From contig UQPB01000004.1 in the NCBI GenBank assembly GCA_900542835.1, positions 1 to 64,000 on the forward strand: DNA of 64,000 nt, in the 5' to 3' direction. The notes under the pieces were generated by a model, which was not told where the DNA came from, searched no databases, and saw only the letters and a list, made by a program, of their open reading frames with translations. Made by a program: the position numbers and the translations under genes. Below are positions 25,664 to 33,149 of this stretch, one piece after another. Origin of the DNA: an uncultured Pelosinus sp. (GTDB lineage Bacteria > Bacillota > Negativicutes > Sporomusales > Acetonemataceae). Positions within the stretch are counted from its first letter, which is position 1; each line of letters starts with the position of its first letter.

Positions 25664-26467
25664 GTGAAAAGGCTATTTCTGGCTTTGGTGGCGACAGCGG
25701 TTTTACTTATCTGCGCTGCAGCCGGTGTAAATGCTTCTGCTGTCGTGGAGCGCCGTGATTTTGAACAGTATGCTTCAGGTTTTACCGGTACGTTTATCTT
25801 GTATGATGAAGCGCAAGATCAATACACGGTGTTTAATCCAGCGCAAAGCACCGTCCGCTTATCGCCGTGTTCGACCTTTAAAATTTATAATTCCTTGATT
25901 GGCCTGGAAACAGGTGTTTTGGATAGGGAAGATATATACACCTTGTTTCCCTGGAACGGCAAGCAATACGCCTTTCCCGCCTGGAACCGTGACCAAACCC
26001 TTGCGTCAGCAACGCGGGATTCGGTCGTCTGGTATTTCCAGGAGCTCGCCTCGCGTATTGGCGAGCAAAGAATGCAAGAATATCTGGATATGATTAAATA
26101 CGGCAATCGGGATATTTCCGGGGGGCTGACAACCTTTTGGCTGCGTTCCTCGCTTCAAATTTCAGCGCGTGAGCAAGTGGAGCTATTACGCCAATTGTAC
26201 GCTGGCGAATTGTCCTTTTCACGGGAAAACATTGCAGTCGTCAAGAGAAATATCACCGTATTGGATAACCCGGAGTTACGCTTGCTGGGCAAGACCGGCT
26301 CAGGGTTCGAAGCTGGAAAATGGAAGCTGGGCTGGTTTGTTGGCAGTGTGGAGAAGCAAGGCAACCGCTATTTTTTTGCCATTAATATTCAAGCCTCCGA
26401 CGCTGCAACCGGCGGCAAGGCCAGGGAAATCGCCAAAGCGATTTTACGAGACCTGGACATTTTATAA
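25664..26467 (+). CDS. class D beta-lactamase (OXA-type)
   Basis: The 267-residue serine beta-lactamase has a signal peptide (MKRLFLALVATAVLLICAAA). All class D motifs are intact: STFK at 70-73 with the nucleophile Ser70, SVV at 120-122, YGN at 146-148 and KTG at 210-212, plus the W-rich GKWKLGWFVG strand. It should hydrolyse penicillins in the periplasm or at the membrane; the spectrum cannot be read. The GTG at 25664 follows GGGGAGG. It has its own promoter and no mobile element nearby, so it looks chromosomal and intrinsic. Confidence 0.93.
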   Translation: MKRLFLALVATAVLLICAAAGVNASAVVERRDFEQYASGFTGTFILYDEAQDQYTVFNPAQSTVRLSPCSTFKIYNSLIGLETGVLDREDIYTLFPWNGKQYAFPAWNRDQTLASATRDSVVWYFQELASRIGEQRMQEYLDMIKYGNRDISGGLTTFWLRSSLQISAREQVELLRQLYAGELSFSRENIAVVKRNITVLDNPELRLLGKTGSGFEAGKWKLGWFVGSVEKQGNRYFFAINIQASDAATGGKAREIAKAILRDLDIL

Positions 26468-26646
26468 TCTGATTGCGGCTCTGCCAGGCGTGCCCGGGCT
26501 TGTCAGGGCAGTGCAGATCCCTTGCCTGCAGTCTGGAAAAGTCGCTTGTACTGATAATCTCTGAAATTGCGGCGAAGTTTTGTCGAGCCCCTTCCCGTTG
26601 CCAGCGATGATGCCGCTGGGGCAGGCAGAATCAGGAGGAAGCAGCA

Positions 26647-27393
26647 ATGAATGGTGAAATGTCACAAATATGCCGTATTGTTGTCAGCGCCAAACTAGCT
26701 CTGAAAGACAATACGCCGATCGTGTTTACGCCGGCTATGTATGAAAAATCAATTGTTTTTCAGCATGCGGATTGGGGGCAGACAGCTTGCCGGACTGATA
26801 CGGTAGCAGCCTGGTTTGCAGAATGCCGCCGGCGCGGGCTGGTCGATGCGCAGTTCTTGACGCCGGTAAAGCTGCAGGACAGAAGCCTGCTGGCCTTTGT
26901 GAACACCGTCCCCAATGCGTTGACTTGTTACTATTCGAATGGCAGGGTTACCCGGTTTTTCGCTGATTGGCGATATTGCGAATATCAGCAAGGCTGGGAC
27001 ATTACCTATAGCGAATCAATATGGGAAACTCCGCCGCAAAAGCCGCGATTTCCTGATAATACCGAAACGTTTGTCCGGGTATTGAATGCGATAGAGGAAC
27101 TGGCCCACAGGCTCGAATTTGATAATTTTGCCCACCTGTTTCGTAAGGCGGCACTTGCGGCAACAGGCGTGTTTGTCGCTGAGCCTAAAATCCCGATTCA
27201 CTTGCCAGAAAAAAATTACCGGCTGTTTCTGGCTGCTGATGCCGCATCTGTTTTTGGCGGCATGGGTTCGTGGAACGATTCGCCCCCCTATGTGGCCCAG
27301 GAGATGAACCTGGGAAAAGAGTATGAGCAATTATCGGCGGCATTGCGTACCCAGCTAACCTTAGCGGTGCTGTATGCGGTTAACGAGTGGTAG
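26647..27393 (+). CDS. hypothetical protein, 248 aa
   Basis: The family is not recognised. The protein is soluble, without signal peptide or membrane helices, and rich in aromatic residues (YSESIWETPPQKPRF, FGGMGSWNDSPPYVAQE). It is preceded by AGGAGGAAGCAGCA. Codon use matches neighbouring genes, so it is probably real. It precedes a small zinc-ribbon protein by about 70 bp and may form an operon with it and namA. Confidence 0.65.
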   Translation: MNGEMSQICRIVVSAKLALKDNTPIVFTPAMYEKSIVFQHADWGQTACRTDTVAAWFAECRRRGLVDAQFLTPVKLQDRSLLAFVNTVPNALTCYYSNGRVTRFFADWRYCEYQQGWDITYSESIWETPPQKPRFPDNTETFVRVLNAIEELAHRLEFDNFAHLFRKAALAATGVFVAEPKIPIHLPEKNYRLFLAADAASVFGGMGSWNDSPPYVAQEMNLGKEYEQLSAALRTQLTLAVLYAVNEW

Positions 27394-27465
27394 GATTGCC
27401 CGGCAGGTGAGGGGGGCTGAGTTGATTAAACGCCGCAGTGCGTCTAATGAGAAGGCGGAGGCTAT

Positions 27466-27807
27466 ATGCAAAATATATTCGATCCAGGCTATACCATTGT
27501 CGAAGATAAGCTGCTGTGTCCAGGCTGCTTTTCGGATATTTCTCCTGAAACGGTTTTGCGTCATTCCAGCATTTCCTGGCCTTGCCAGCAATGGATTTAC
27601 TGTTTATGTCCTAGGTGCAACACTCATTTTCATGTGGAGGTTTTACCAAACAAGATAAGAACGGGGCTATTAGACGGGGCTCCGGGGCCATGCTTTTTTT
27701 GCTGCTCAGAACTGCCGGTGGCGGGTTTGGCGGTTGAGAAGCGAACCGATATGCTGCTTTGTACCTACCAGAATCACCAATACCAGTTTTTCGCACAGAA
27801 AGGATAG
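27466..27807 (+). CDS. small cysteine-rich (zinc-ribbon-like) protein
   Basis: The 113-residue protein has CPGC near 18-21, CPRC near 48-51 and a later CFFCC, suggesting zinc-ribbon metal sites. No family is recognised. GGCGGAGG precedes the ATG by six bases. It ends five bases before the namA start, so the two are probably co-transcribed and perhaps translationally coupled. Confidence 0.65.
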   Translation: MQNIFDPGYTIVEDKLLCPGCFSDISPETVLRHSSISWPCQQWIYCLCPRCNTHFHVEVLPNKIRTGLLDGAPGPCFFCCSELPVAGLAVEKRTDMLLCTYQNHQYQFFAQKG

Positions 27808-27812
27808 AACTG

Positions 27813-28847
27813 ATGAATATTTTTGATTCGATTAGCGTTAAGAATTTGAAGTATAAGAACCGGATTGTCATGCCGCCCATGTGCCAGTATTCGGTCGGAA
27901 AAAAAGACGGTGTGGCCAATGAATGGCATTTCCAGCATTATGTTAGTCGCGCGGTCGGTGGTGTCGGGATGCTGATTATTGAAATGACAGATGTGGACCC
28001 CGATGGGCGGATCACTGATTTTGATTTGGGCCTTTGGTCAGACAGCCAAGTCGAACCGTTAAAAAAAATAATTGCAGAGTGCAGGCGGTATGGGGCGGTT
28101 ACCGGAATCCAGATTGCTCATGCCGGCAGAAAGGCGGAAGATGCTCTTGCGCCAGTGGCGCCATCTCCTATACGATTTTCTGCGGATTATAAGATGCCGC
28201 ATGAATTGACCACAGCGGAGGCCGGTGAAATAGTCGGCAAGTTTCAGCAGGCAGCCAGACGGGCGGTTGATGCCGGTGCCGATTTTATTGAAATTCATGG
28301 AGCGCATGGCTACCTGATTCATCAATTCCAATCGCCGCTGACAAATAAGCGGCAGGATAAATATGGACAGGATTTATCCAGATTTGGCGTGGAAGTCATT
28401 GCAGCCGTCAAGCAAGTTATTCCCGCAGAGATGCCGCTGCAGTTCAGGCTGTCAGCAACCGAATATGCTGATGGCGGCTATGCGATTGATCACGCCATGG
28501 CGCTGGCGGAAAAGTATAAAACCGCCGGGGTAGATATTTTCCATGTCAGCAGCGGCGGCGAGGGGCCAAAAGGACCGGCTAAAATTTTTCCCGGCTATCA
28601 GGTCGCATTAGCCGAAAAAATTAAGAGTGCAACCAAGCTTCCGGTCATCGCTGTGGGGAATCTGGAAGATCCCGATACTGCCCGGCAAGTCGTCCGGGAT
28701 AACCGGGCTGACTTTGTTGCTGTCGGCAGAGGCCTCCTGCATGATCCTTATTGGCCGCTGCACGCCGGCGAGCGGTTAGCGGAACCGATAGCGATTCCGC
28801 GGCAGTATCAGCGGGCTTTTGCCAGAAGCGGCGAAAGAAAGCAGTAG
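27813..28847 (+). CDS. namA: NADPH dehydrogenase, Old Yellow Enzyme family (NamA/YqjM-like)
   Basis: The 344-residue TIM-barrel flavoenzyme has the YqjM-type N-terminus NRIVMPPMCQYS, with the Cys that tunes FMN. GIQIAHAGRKA, DFIEIHGAHGYLIHQFQSPLTNKR and VAVGRGLLHDPYWP follow. It reduces activated double bonds of enals, quinones and nitro compounds with NADPH. Start ATG 27813 follows AAGGAT; the longer frame has no site. It closes a small group with two hypotheticals. Confidence 0.9.
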   Translation: MNIFDSISVKNLKYKNRIVMPPMCQYSVGKKDGVANEWHFQHYVSRAVGGVGMLIIEMTDVDPDGRITDFDLGLWSDSQVEPLKKIIAECRRYGAVTGIQIAHAGRKAEDALAPVAPSPIRFSADYKMPHELTTAEAGEIVGKFQQAARRAVDAGADFIEIHGAHGYLIHQFQSPLTNKRQDKYGQDLSRFGVEVIAAVKQVIPAEMPLQFRLSATEYADGGYAIDHAMALAEKYKTAGVDIFHVSSGGEGPKGPAKIFPGYQVALAEKIKSATKLPVIAVGNLEDPDTARQVVRDNRADFVAVGRGLLHDPYWPLHAGERLAEPIAIPRQYQRAFARSGERKQ

Positions 28848-28899
28848 GAGGGGGAAGCTCTAACTACGTCTGGACCCGGGGCAATCCTGCCACCGTTTC

Positions 28900-28939
28900 T
28901 TGACAGCGGGGACAAGAACCCCTATAGTTGATATAACTA
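28900..28939 (+). promoter_or_regulatory. arsR/cadC-like promoter and operator
   Basis: TTGACA (28900-28905), a 17-bp spacer and TATAGT (28923-28928) form a near-perfect promoter. TAGTTGATATAACTA (28925-28939), an inverted repeat with arms TAGTT/AACTA, overlaps the -10 and start point, a classic site for autorepression. Confidence 0.7.
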
Positions 28940-28958
28940 CAGCTTCAGGCGGTGTGTG

Positions 28959-29336
28959 ATGAAAAAGTGTACCTGTGATGCCGACATGTGTGAACAGTTG
29001 TGTGAACATCCCCAGACGATCTGCCGCGCTAAGCGCGATATGCTGCCGGAAGCGGAGGCGCGGCAGCTAACAGAAATGTTCCGGCTGTTGGGCGATATGA
29101 CCCGGTTTAGAATCCTGCAGGCGTTATCCAAACGGGAGCTGTGCGTCTGCGATCTCGCGGCCGTGCTGCAAATTTCGCAGTCGGCTGTTTCGCAGCAGCT
29201 GCGCCTGCTGCGGGGAGCCCGCTTGGTAAAATATCGCAAAGAGGGGACGCTGGCCTGGTACTCGCTTAATGATGACAGTATCGCCGTCCTGCTGCAGCAG
29301 GGGCTGGATCATATCCGGCAAGATGAGCGCGGGTGA
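28959..29336 (+). CDS. ArsR/SmtB-family metal sensor, CadC-like
   Basis: The 125-residue winged-helix repressor has an N-terminal Cys-rich arm (CTCDADMCEQLCEH) and ELCVCDLA in the recognition region (Cys near 61 and 63). This is the alpha3N metal site of CadC, which senses Cd(II), Pb(II) and Zn(II). QSAVSQQLRLLRGARLVKYRKEG is the DNA-reading part. The start is ATG 28959 after a weak AGGCGGTG. The convergent gene downstream is a P1B metal ATPase, its probable target. Confidence 0.9.
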   Translation: MKKCTCDADMCEQLCEHPQTICRAKRDMLPEAEARQLTEMFRLLGDMTRFRILQALSKRELCVCDLAAVLQISQSAVSQQLRLLRGARLVKYRKEGTLAWYSLNDDSIAVLLQQGLDHIRQDERG

Positions 29337-29343
29337 GCAAATG

Positions 29344-29379
29344 GCAAAAGGACTGACGTATGTGCGTCAGTCCTTTTGC
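29344..29379. terminator. bidirectional terminator between cadC-like gene and P-type ATPase
   Basis: A 15-bp perfect stem, GCAAAAGGACTGACG with its complement (29344-29358, 29365-29379), has A- and T-rich arms that provide U-runs on both strands. Confidence 0.85.
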
Positions 29380-29389
29380 GCGGTCAGGG

Positions 29390-31939
29390 CTAGCCAAGCT
29401 TTTGCATCAGCCGCATTCCGTTTAGCGTTACCAGAATTGAGGAGCCCATGTCGGCCAGTACCGCCAGCCATAAGTCAACATAACCGAAAAAGGTTAATAT
29501 AACAAATGCCGCTTTAATCAGTACGGAAAAACCGATGTTTTGCTTGATCACCGCAACCGTCTTGCGGCTCAGGTTAATGACATAGGCCAGCTTGCCCAGA
29601 TCATCGGCCATCAAAGCGATATCGGCTGTCTCCAGCGCTGTATCCGAGCCAGCTACGCCCATAGCCACCCCGACGTTAGCCGCAGCCAGCGCCGGGGCGT
29701 CGTTGACGCCGTCGCCGACCATTACAACGCTGCCGTATTCTTTGGTAAGTTTTTGCACGGTAGCCACTTTATCCTGGGGTAATAAGTCACTGTAATAGAC
29801 GTCGAGAGTAAGGGTCTCGGCGGTGGCGGCGGCGACCCGGCTATTATCCCCGGTCAGCATGGCAATGTGTTTCATCCCTGCTTGACGCAGTTGCCGAATA
29901 GCGTCTCTACTGTTGGAGCGCAGGGTGTCCGCTACGGCGATCAAGCCCCAAACAGTCTGCGCAGAGCCAACCAGCATAACCGTTTTTCCCTGGTCCTCCA
30001 AGGGGACCATAGCGGCTTGCGCTTGTGTAAGGCGCAGGCCCAGTTCCTCGAATAAGCGGCGGTTGCCGACATAGACGGTTTGGCCGTCGATATCGGCCTG
30101 GGCGCCACGGCCCAGCAGCGCCTTGAAATTAGCAGCTTCCTGCAAGGGAAGTGGTTTGCTTTTTTCCACAATAGCGGCGGCCAATGGATGTTCAGACCAT
30201 TTTTCTACGGCGGCGGCCAGAGCCAGCAGCTCTTGCTCGTTTTTTTCACCCAACGGCAGTATCTCGGTAACTACCGGGCGGCCGTGGGTCAGGGTGCCGG
30301 TTTTGTCAAAGGCAATGGCCTGAATGCCGCCCATTTGTTCGAGATACGCGCCGCCTTTGATCAGCACGCCGTTGCGGGACGAATTGCCGATTGCCGCCAC
30401 AATCGATACCGGAGTTGAGATAACCAGGGCGCAGGGGCAGGAAATAACCAGCAGCACCAGCCCTTTATAGAACCAGGGAGCAAACGGCTGCATGAACAGC
30501 AGCCAAGGCAGAATCATGATCGCGGCGGCGGTAAGTAAGACCGCCGGGGTATAGTATTTGGCGAAGACGTCGACAAACTGCTGGGATGGCGCTTTCTGGG
30601 CCTGGGCCTCTTCCACCAGGTGCATAATTTTGGCTAATGTGGAATCGGCGGCAATCCGGGTAACCTCGATTTCCAAAGCGCCGTGCTCATTGACCGTTCC
30701 TGCATACACCGTATCACCGGCCGCTTTTTCCACCGGCAGTGATTCGCCGGTGATCGTGGCCTGGTTGACAGCCGACAGGCCGCTTTTTACGATGCCGTCC
30801 ATGGCAATTCGTTCGCCTGGTTTGATGATCATGGTATCACCAATTACGATCTCTTCCACCGGCAGGCGTTCCTCCACGCCGTCGCGCCGGACCAGGGCCT
30901 CAGGCGGGGCCAGTTCCATCAGAGCCCGAATCGATTGGCGGGTTTTATCCATGGTATAGGTCTGCAGGGTATTGCCGAACGAAAACAGAAAGGCAACGGT
31001 TGCGCCTTCACTCCATTCACCGATAGCTGCTGCGCCAATCACGGCTACGGTCATAAGAAAGTTCATGTCAAACGAAAGTGACCGCAGGCCATATATCCCG
31101 CTTTTTGCGGCGCTGTAACCGCCGATTACGGCGGCGGCGGCATACAGCGGGATGAGCACGGTATCGCCGTAACTCAACCATTCAAGCAGCGTGGCCAGGC
31201 TAACAATAACGCCGGATACAATTGTCGCCTGGGTTCGCCGGTTGGCCCACCACGCCGCTTTGACGTCCGGCCGGTGCGGGCCGGACATCTGGCGCTCGGC
31301 CTGATAACCGGCTTGCTTAATCGCTGCCAGGATGCCGGCGACCGCAGCGGTATGCTCGACCGTCATCTTGCCGGTAGCGAAATTCACCTGAGCGGATACT
31401 ACCCCCGGCACTATGGCGATGCGCTTTTCCAGCTTGGCGGCGCAATCGCCGCAGTCCAGGCCGGAAATCCGGAAGACCGAATGCTGAAGCCCGCCCCCAC
31501 CTGGCACGGGTGTGAAAACGGCCTGATAGCCAAAGCCGGCGACCGCTCTTTCAATTTGCAACGGCTTGAGCTGATCTTGATTATAGGTGACTTTCAGCTT
31601 GGCGGTGGCAAAATTGACCTGCGCATTGATTACACCGGTCAGGTGGGCGATGCCTTTCTCCAGCTTAGCCGCGCAGTCGGCGCAATCTAAACCAGCCACC
31701 GTAAAGGTGCCGGTTGTGACCGTTGTTATTGTCTGCGGCTTTTGCGGGGGTGATCCGGCTGGAGCGCAGCAGCCGCAAGCTCCGGAAGCTGCAATGGCGG
31801 CTTCGTCAGGACAATCGCAGTCCGGCCCGGCTGCCGTTAAGACCGGTTTGACCGTTTGTCCGGCCGCAGGTGCACAGCAGTCGCACTGGCAGGTAGTATT
31901 CCGGGGAGATTGGGTGCCGGATAATTTCTTGAAAGTCAT
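29390..31939 (-). CDS. heavy-metal P1B-type ATPase (Cd/Zn/Pb exporter type)
   Basis: The 849-residue pump has a Cys-rich leader (CQCDCCAP, CGCCAP) and two HMA domains (CADCAAKLEKGI, CGDCAAKLEKRI). It then has eight membrane helices with the SCPCAL ion site near 502, phosphorylation motif DKTGTLT near 545 and GDGVNDAPAL. CPC with HMA domains of the CxxC type fits export of Zn/Cd/Pb. ATG 31939 has AGGAAG eight bases upstream; the longer frame to 31975 lacks a site. A large AT-rich palindrome on its promoter and the convergent CadC-like gene suggest metal induction. Confidence 0.9.
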   Translation of the reverse strand: MTFKKLSGTQSPRNTTCQCDCCAPAAGQTVKPVLTAAGPDCDCPDEAAIAASGACGCCAPAGSPPQKPQTITTVTTGTFTVAGLDCADCAAKLEKGIAHLTGVINAQVNFATAKLKVTYNQDQLKPLQIERAVAGFGYQAVFTPVPGGGGLQHSVFRISGLDCGDCAAKLEKRIAIVPGVVSAQVNFATGKMTVEHTAAVAGILAAIKQAGYQAERQMSGPHRPDVKAAWWANRRTQATIVSGVIVSLATLLEWLSYGDTVLIPLYAAAAVIGGYSAAKSGIYGLRSLSFDMNFLMTVAVIGAAAIGEWSEGATVAFLFSFGNTLQTYTMDKTRQSIRALMELAPPEALVRRDGVEERLPVEEIVIGDTMIIKPGERIAMDGIVKSGLSAVNQATITGESLPVEKAAGDTVYAGTVNEHGALEIEVTRIAADSTLAKIMHLVEEAQAQKAPSQQFVDVFAKYYTPAVLLTAAAIMILPWLLFMQPFAPWFYKGLVLLVISCPCALVISTPVSIVAAIGNSSRNGVLIKGGAYLEQMGGIQAIAFDKTGTLTHGRPVVTEILPLGEKNEQELLALAAAVEKWSEHPLAAAIVEKSKPLPLQEAANFKALLGRGAQADIDGQTVYVGNRRLFEELGLRLTQAQAAMVPLEDQGKTVMLVGSAQTVWGLIAVADTLRSNSRDAIRQLRQAGMKHIAMLTGDNSRVAAATAETLTLDVYYSDLLPQDKVATVQKLTKEYGSVVMVGDGVNDAPALAAANVGVAMGVAGSDTALETADIALMADDLGKLAYVINLSRKTVAVIKQNIGFSVLIKAAFVILTFFGYVDLWLAVLADMGSSILVTLNGMRLMQKLG

Positions 31940-32035
31940 TTTTTCACTTCCTATCAGGCTTAGTAAGCAGTGCATTTCGTCGGCGCGAGCGTAATGTAAC
32001 TGTGGATCTGGCCCGAATTACGCAGCTGGCCTTAC

Positions 32036-32077
32036 TTATATTATATATATTAGTATGTATTCATATATATAATATAA
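32036..32077. promoter_or_regulatory. AT-rich palindromic operator of the P1B ATPase
   Basis: TTATATTATATATAT (32036-32050) is repeated inverted at 32063-32077 around a 12-base centre. The site resembles ArsR/CadC-family operators and lies about 100 bp upstream of the ATPase start on the minus strand. It also sits just ahead of a short plus-strand ORF. Confidence 0.6.
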
Positions 32078-32093
32078 GAGGAGCCTGATAAAA

Positions 32094-32156
32094 ATGTCAA
32101 GAAAAAAACATATTCCAGCCGCTGGCGCCAGCTGGGGGTGGTTTAACGTTAAGTAA
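32094..32156 (+). CDS. possible small protein, 20 aa
   Basis: The ORF MSRKKHIPAAGASWGWFNVK follows AAGAGGAG at ten bases, directly downstream of the palindromic operator. A T7 run comes shortly after the stop. It is basic and aromatic, with no known family. It could be a metal-induced small peptide divergent from the ATPase, or chance. The rest of 32157-32399 contains no recognised gene or riboswitch. Confidence 0.3.
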   Translation: MSRKKHIPAAGASWGWFNVK

Positions 32157-32423
32157 TCTTTACTGTTTTTTTACAATAGCGGTTTGGATCTTAATATCAT
32201 TTTTACCGTGTTTAAGGGTAGAATAAGAGTGCCATCTACAGGGAGAGGCGTTATCGGGAATACGCGCAGTTAACCTGCTAAGTCGGCATTTTATAAACTG
32301 CGGGAGTCGTCGCGGATCAGGAATCCCTGGCAGCGAAGCCCGGTGGATGTGCCGGCTGCTTTTAAGAGCGTCAATCCTTAGCAACGGGGTGGTTCTATCG
32401 TACAGTATAGCTGGATAAAGGCT

Positions 32424-32963
32424 TTGGCCGTCAGTTTGCTGGTTGTGTCAGCGGCAAGCCAGATTTATAGCAGCGATTGGTTTCAAAAGAAATTTGCATA
32501 TCCTTTTCTGTATCAGGAACTGATCTTTACGCATGCTGCCAAAAATCAGCTGGATCCCTGGCTGATTGCCGCAGTAATTAAAGCAGAAAGCCGGTTTAGA
32601 TTGACCGCCCGGTCTCCCGTGGGTGCCGTAGGCTTAATGCAGTTAATGCCTGAAACTGCCAAGTGGATTGCCGGACAGCAGAATCATCCTGATTTTCAAC
32701 TAAAAGATTTAGAAAACCCTGACGCTAATATCCGCTTTGGCAGCTGGTATCTGGCGTCATTAGCGCAGGAATTTAATCAGAATGAAGTCTTGATGCTCGC
32801 GGCATATAATGCTGGCCGTGGGAATGTAAAAAAATGGATGGAGCAATACGGCTGGGCAATGGACTTCAGCGAGATCGGGCAAATTCCGTTTCCCGAGACC
32901 AGAGAATTTATCGCTGATGTACTTCACAATAAAAAAAGATATCAGGAATTGCACGCCAGATGA
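32424..32963 (+). CDS. lytic transglycosylase (SLT domain)
   Basis: The protein of about 179 residues has an N-terminal hydrophobic anchor and an SLT domain with catalytic Glu near 55 (VIKAESRF). VGAVGLMQLMPETAKW and AAYNAGRGNVKKW follow. It cleaves peptidoglycan glycan strands. The start is uncertain: TTG 32424 has no well-spaced ribosome site. Upstream in frame, GTACAGTATAGCTGG would add a natural extra turn to the anchor, but no standard start codon is present there. A non-standard start after GGGGTGG (32386-32392) is possible. Confidence 0.82.
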   Translation: MAVSLLVVSAASQIYSSDWFQKKFAYPFLYQELIFTHAAKNQLDPWLIAAVIKAESRFRLTARSPVGAVGLMQLMPETAKWIAGQQNHPDFQLKDLENPDANIRFGSWYLASLAQEFNQNEVLMLAAYNAGRGNVKKWMEQYGWAMDFSEIGQIPFPETREFIADVLHNKKRYQELHAR

Positions 32964-33149
32964 AAACTCGTGTTCTGTTTTAGGGCCGGTAATTGGCAAA
33001 AGGCAAGGAAGTGTCGGCGACGCATACGCGAATGGTTCTGCAAGGGAGGCGCTGACGCCATTGGTCATACCGGCATCAAATCTAAAGAATAACGTTAACA
33101 GAACCTGTGGTTTTGAAAAATACAGGCATCGCAGCAGGAGGTAATAACT

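Noticed and set aside
32157..32399. Possible c-di-AMP (ydaO) or other riboswitch before the lytic transglycosylase and kimA
   Set aside because: The conserved ydaO blocks could not be found in order, and no other known riboswitch pattern fits.
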